Shown here one piece after another: positions 6,067 to 8,154 of a DNA stretch of 8,154 nt. Where the stretch lies: contig DAMU01000042.1 of assembly GCA_002499705.1 (NCBI GenBank), positions 1-8,154 of the forward strand, in the 5' to 3' direction. Under the pieces are notes generated by a model. That model saw nothing but the letters and a program-made list of their open reading frames with translations, did no database searches and was not told where the DNA came from. The DNA comes from Euryarchaeota archaeon UBA91. GTDB lineage: Archaea > Thermoplasmatota > Poseidoniia > Poseidoniales > Poseidoniaceae. The first letter of the stretch is position 1. Each line of letters begins with the position of its first letter. Both the position numbers and the translations under genes were made by a program.

Positions 6067-6353
6067 AGCAAGCAGTATCACTTGTCGGCTATCTTGAAGG
6101 CTTTTCATTTCTCATCTTGATGGGATTTGCTATGCCGATGAAATACGTCGCTGGCGATCCAAGTTGGGTCAGCATTACGGGCTCATTGCATGGATTCCTG
6201 TTCTTGGCATACATCGGACTGCTGTTTCTTGGTGTCGGGAAACACTGGAATTTCACCGCCCTCATTCACGGCTTTATTGCAGCAGTTGTACCTGCTGGAC
6301 CGTTTCTGTTTGAAGGCATGCTCATCTCAGGCGAATACGACCTTGAGGAGTAA
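6063..6353 (+). CDS. DUF3817-family small integral membrane protein
   Basis: A 96-residue membrane protein with three predicted helices (about 5-28, 37-58 and 62-86) and a short acidic tail (EYDLEE). The motifs match DUF3817: LVGYLEGFSFL at 7-17, AMPMKY at 23-28 and the His-Gly pair in SLHGFLFLAY (41-50). The length is typical. The molecular function of this family is not established. The start is set by ATGA overlap with the second ATPase gene and a good Shine-Dalgarno, GAGGT at 6052-6056, six bases before the ATG. It is therefore the last gene of the ABC operon and may be a small accessory subunit, though DUF3817 genes also occur elsewhere without transporters. Its stop is one base from the stop of the convergent cupin gene. 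Confidence 0.85.
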   Translation: MKQAVSLVGYLEGFSFLILMGFAMPMKYVAGDPSWVSITGSLHGFLFLAYIGLLFLGVGKHWNFTALIHGFIAAVVPAGPFLFEGMLISGEYDLEE

Positions 6354-6354
6354 T

Positions 6355-6741
6355 TCAAGCTGCTTTGACGCCTTCGGGCCATAGGACCAGAATCAATGTC
6401 TTTCCACGTGTCTTAGGCGTATGTGTTGTCTCTCGGTTCATCCAAACCAAAGAGCCAGTGGGATATGTTCCATCTTCATCCCAAACTTCCCCTTCAAGCA
6501 CGATGTATGCCTCCCCTCCAGGGTGGCTGTGCGGCATGAACGCATCTACTGTTACCTCCGTGTCCGCTTCATAGAGGACCAGCGAACACGCATCTTCTCG
6601 GTACAATCGTCCGAGGCGAACGCCAGTACCGAAATCCTTCCAGCGTATGTTTTCTTCAAGCCATTCTTTATCGATGTTAAATCCGAGCCAATCCGCCATG
6701 TTATGGGTGAAGGTCATGCACAGCCTAAGCGGTTTCAGCAC
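6355..6741 (-). CDS. Cupin-domain protein, ChrR-like
   Basis: A cytoplasmic protein of up to 128 residues with a single cupin barrel similar to the C-terminal domain of the anti-sigma factor ChrR. The metal-binding pattern is complete: His71, His73 and Glu77 in HSHPGGEAYIVLEGEV, and His107 in ETTHTPKT. Zinc or iron binding is likely. It lacks ChrR's N-terminal anti-sigma domain, and no sigma factor gene adjoins it, so a stand-alone cupin role (enzyme or sensor) is more likely than anti-sigma activity. The start is uncertain. GTG 6741 has a GAGGTGAT sequence 14 bases upstream, ATG 6717 has only AGG, and ATG 6699 (MADWLGFN) begins close to the domain. It converges with the DUF3817 gene, leaving one base between stops and no room for a separate terminator. 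Confidence 0.85.
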   Translation of the reverse strand: MLKPLRLCMTFTHNMADWLGFNIDKEWLEENIRWKDFGTGVRLGRLYREDACSLVLYEADTEVTVDAFMPHSHPGGEAYIVLEGEVWDEDGTYPTGSLVWMNRETTHTPKTRGKTLILVLWPEGVKAA

Positions 6742-6785
6742 ATGAGCGCTTCGGAATCACCTCACACTCAAAAAAACAGGGATGA

Positions 6786-6797
6786 TTTGAATATGGG
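6786..6797 (+). promoter_or_regulatory. TATA-like element before the membrane-protein gene
   Basis: TTTGAATATGGG is centred about 23 bases before ATG 6815, the distance expected for an archaeal TATA box feeding a leaderless or nearly leaderless transcript. This would fit the poor Shine-Dalgarno of that gene (AGG only). The match is weak. The 73-base divergent spacer 6742-6814 otherwise shows only an A7 run at 6771-6777. Confidence 0.22.
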
Positions 6798-6814
6798 TAT
6801 GCTCATCAAGGCTC

Positions 6815-7636
6815 ATGGCGACTCCACTCCAATTTCCGGAGATACCACCTGCAGGCCCTTGGGAAGGTTATGTTCTGGTCGTGATTTGGCTCCCAATGCT
6901 TCTTCGCCTACTTTTTCTTGTAATACCGTTCAGAAAAGCAATCGCTCAATTAGCCCCGCACTCGGGTTGGGCTTGGAAACAATTGCGAGAATTGCCGGTC
7001 AAAGGTTTTGGAATTCTAGCGCTGAATGAAATATTAGCATTCAGTATTCCTCCACTTCTGGTATTTGTTGTTCGAATGTCGAGTGACCCGCTGGGATGGC
7101 AAAGTTGGGGTGAGGTTTCAAACACCGGATATGCCTTCTTGATGTTGTTTTTGATCGTATGGATTTTCTTTGATTTACTGCGTATTAGTCGCGTTCGAAG
7201 GATGATGAAAGCCGTTGAAAAAAGGGATATTTCGAAACTACGTAAAGTCGCAGACGCTGGCATTGGCATTCGGAAATGGCTGAACAAGTTTTCTGGGAAG
7301 GCCAAGAAAACCGAAGAAGAAAATGAACAATCGGTTACCGAATCTGGAAAGAACATCGCAAAAAATTCACTCGCTTTGTGGGGTACTCGAATCCTAGCCA
7401 CGCGAAGACTTACGCCACAGGGACTTCTTTCAGGCATCGCTTTTGGTGCGGCCATAGAAGTCGCTAAAGTCGGTGCAGGGAAGTTGACAGATTCAGTTGA
7501 CAAGAAAATGCAAAAGGAATTTGACAAAATTGCAGAAGTCAATACACTGACGCTTCTCAAACTCTTGATGCGGGACCTTGCAATGGGAATTCTTCCATTG
7601 ATTCTCTTAGCATACTTACCTGTGCTTCTTGGATGA
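6815..7636 (+). CDS. Uncharacterised multi-helix membrane protein (273 aa)
   Basis: I do not recognise this family. Hydrophobic segments near residues 18-38, 65-87, 104-123 and 255-272 look like membrane helices, with a weaker Gly/Ala-rich one near 203-222. Between helices three and four is a long charged region (about 124-200) with Arg/Lys clusters (RISRVRRMMKAVEKRD) and an acidic Glu/Lys stretch (KAKKTEEENEQ). This is probably a cytoplasmic domain with helical or coiled-coil character. There is no signal peptide and no catalytic motif that I can see. An in-frame stop at 6788-6790 leaves ATG 6815 as the first good start. It is divergent from the cupin gene and lies 55 bases before gpmA, so it could be read through into gpmA, but no functional link is evident. 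Confidence 0.75.
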   Translation: MATPLQFPEIPPAGPWEGYVLVVIWLPMLLRLLFLVIPFRKAIAQLAPHSGWAWKQLRELPVKGFGILALNEILAFSIPPLLVFVVRMSSDPLGWQSWGEVSNTGYAFLMLFLIVWIFFDLLRISRVRRMMKAVEKRDISKLRKVADAGIGIRKWLNKFSGKAKKTEEENEQSVTESGKNIAKNSLALWGTRILATRRLTPQGLLSGIAFGAAIEVAKVGAGKLTDSVDKKMQKEFDKIAEVNTLTLLKLLMRDLAMGILPLILLAYLPVLLG

Positions 7637-7637
7637 T

Positions 7638-7660
7638 TTCTCCGCCATGTCTATGGAGAA
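7638..7660 (+). repeat. Inverted repeat between the membrane-protein gene and gpmA
   Basis: TTCTCC (7638-7643) and GGAGAA (7655-7660) are exact complements 11 bases apart. An alternative inner stem, CCAT (7645-7648) with ATGG (7653-7656) around GTCT, competes with it. The repeat lies just after the upstream stop codon and 31 bases before the gpmA start. It could be a weak terminator or leader structure. There is no T tract, so neither is established. Confidence 0.25.
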
Positions 7661-7691
7661 GAGGCGCTGCCGTTGATACTGAGGGACTACC

Positions 7692-8154
7692 ATGTCGTTG
7701 CTTATTCTCATGCGCCACGGACAGTCAGTGTGGAATGCTGCAAACCTGTTTACCGGATGGGTCAATGTTCCTTTGTCATCCAAAGGCATCGATGAAGCAA
7801 TTGAAGGTGGCCGTAAAATTGCTCACCTCAGTATTGATGAAGTCCACACTTCGACTTTGATTCGAGCCCAAATGACGGCAATGCTTGCGCTAAGTGAACA
7901 CACGGGTGGTAAAACTCCGGTTGTTCAAACACCTCAAATGGTTGAACTCATGTCTGAATCAGGTGAAACATCGACGGTTGACTGGTCAAAAACCAATGGG
8001 CCTTTGGAACAGATTTTACCTGTTTACATGGCGTTTGAATTGAATGAACGCATGTATGGCGACCTACAAGGCTTGAATAAGCAAGAAACTCGAGAAAAAT
8101 TTGGAGATGAGCAAGTGAAAATTTGGCGCCGCTCTTATGACGTTCCACCCCCGA
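7692..8154 (+). CDS. gpmA: 2,3-bisphosphoglycerate-dependent phosphoglycerate mutase (3' end outside window)
   Basis: Cytoplasmic glycolytic/gluconeogenic enzyme interconverting 3- and 2-phosphoglycerate through a phosphohistidine. The window holds the first 154 residues of a family usually 230-250 long. Visible hallmarks are LILMRHGQSVWN (4-15) with Arg8 and the phosphorylated His9, FTGWVNVPLSSKG, the ELNERMYGDLQGLNK block with its catalytic-site Glu, GDEQVKIWRRSYDVPPP, and the Arg-Arg pair. The second active-site histidine lies beyond the edge. Compared with E. coli GpmA as I recall it, there is an insertion of about 20 residues before LNER (TPQMVELMSESGETS...), as in some other bacterial and archaeal relatives. 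GAGG at 7681-7684, seven bases upstream, supports ATG 7692. Confidence 0.95.
   Translation, partial: MSLLILMRHGQSVWNAANLFTGWVNVPLSSKGIDEAIEGGRKIAHLSIDEVHTSTLIRAQMTAMLALSEHTGGKTPVVQTPQMVELMSESGETSTVDWSKTNGPLEQILPVYMAFELNERMYGDLQGLNKQETREKFGDEQVKIWRRSYDVPPP

Noticed and set aside
6421..7029. 202-codon plus-strand open frame
   Set aside because: It runs antisense to the cupin gene, whose HxH-x3-E...H metal motif is clear, and overlaps the membrane-protein gene. Its translation shows no domain-like pattern.
6946..7560. 204-codon minus-strand open frame
   Set aside because: Antisense shadow of the plus-strand membrane-protein gene, which has coherent hydrophobic segments. The minus product is low-pattern and Ser/Pro/Arg-rich.
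7633..7860. 75-codon frame starting ATGA at the stop of the membrane-protein gene
   Set aside because: The overlap looks like coupling, but the frame runs out of phase across the clear gpmA start and its RHG motif.

Overview
This window looks like part of a prokaryotic chromosome of moderate GC content, with tightly packed genes. Strong Shine-Dalgarno sequences (GAGGTG, GGTGA, GAGGT) sit 5-7 bases before most starts, and several gene pairs overlap as ATGA or TGATG. A truncated PhoU-like tail, TATA-like elements rather than clear -35/-10 boxes, and the mix of families suggest an uncultured marine archaeon, perhaps Marine Group II (Poseidoniales). This taxonomic guess is an inference; no rRNA or other marker gene is present. 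No tRNA, rRNA, CRISPR array, insertion sequence or phage gene was seen.

Left edge (1-736): the 3' end of a PhoU-like gene, then an AT-rich palindrome. Next come two tiny overlapping genes (326-490 and 490-612) whose products share a 24-residue N-terminal motif but have unrelated C-termini. A short spacer with a small hairpin and a TATA-like element follows.

Core (737-6353): a four-gene operon on the plus strand. It encodes a MacB/LolD-type ABC ATPase, a giant 1207-residue FtsX-like permease, a second MacB-type ATPase with an added C-terminal region, and a three-helix DUF3817 membrane protein. The permease is a duplicated ten-helix protein resembling YbbP. Its first outer domain contains an EF-hand-like loop. 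Its second outer domain contains a pentapeptide-repeat beta-helix capped by a Cys-Pro-Asp-Gly...Cys element. The second ATPase ends in an AbrB-like hairpin and a CPAC-x11-CPAC zinc ribbon. Two different ATPases beside one two-sided permease suggest an asymmetric mechanotransmission or export/extraction machine in the cell envelope.

Right part (6355-8154): a ChrR-type cupin on the minus strand, convergent with the operon across a one-base gap. A divergent plus-strand gene encodes an unrecognised multi-helix membrane protein. The window ends inside a 2,3-bisphosphoglycerate-dependent phosphoglycerate mutase gene (gpmA), a glycolytic housekeeping gene.

The strongest candidates for something undescribed are the tandem small paralogues, the permease with its beta-helix insertion, and the ATPase with regulator-like C-terminal modules.
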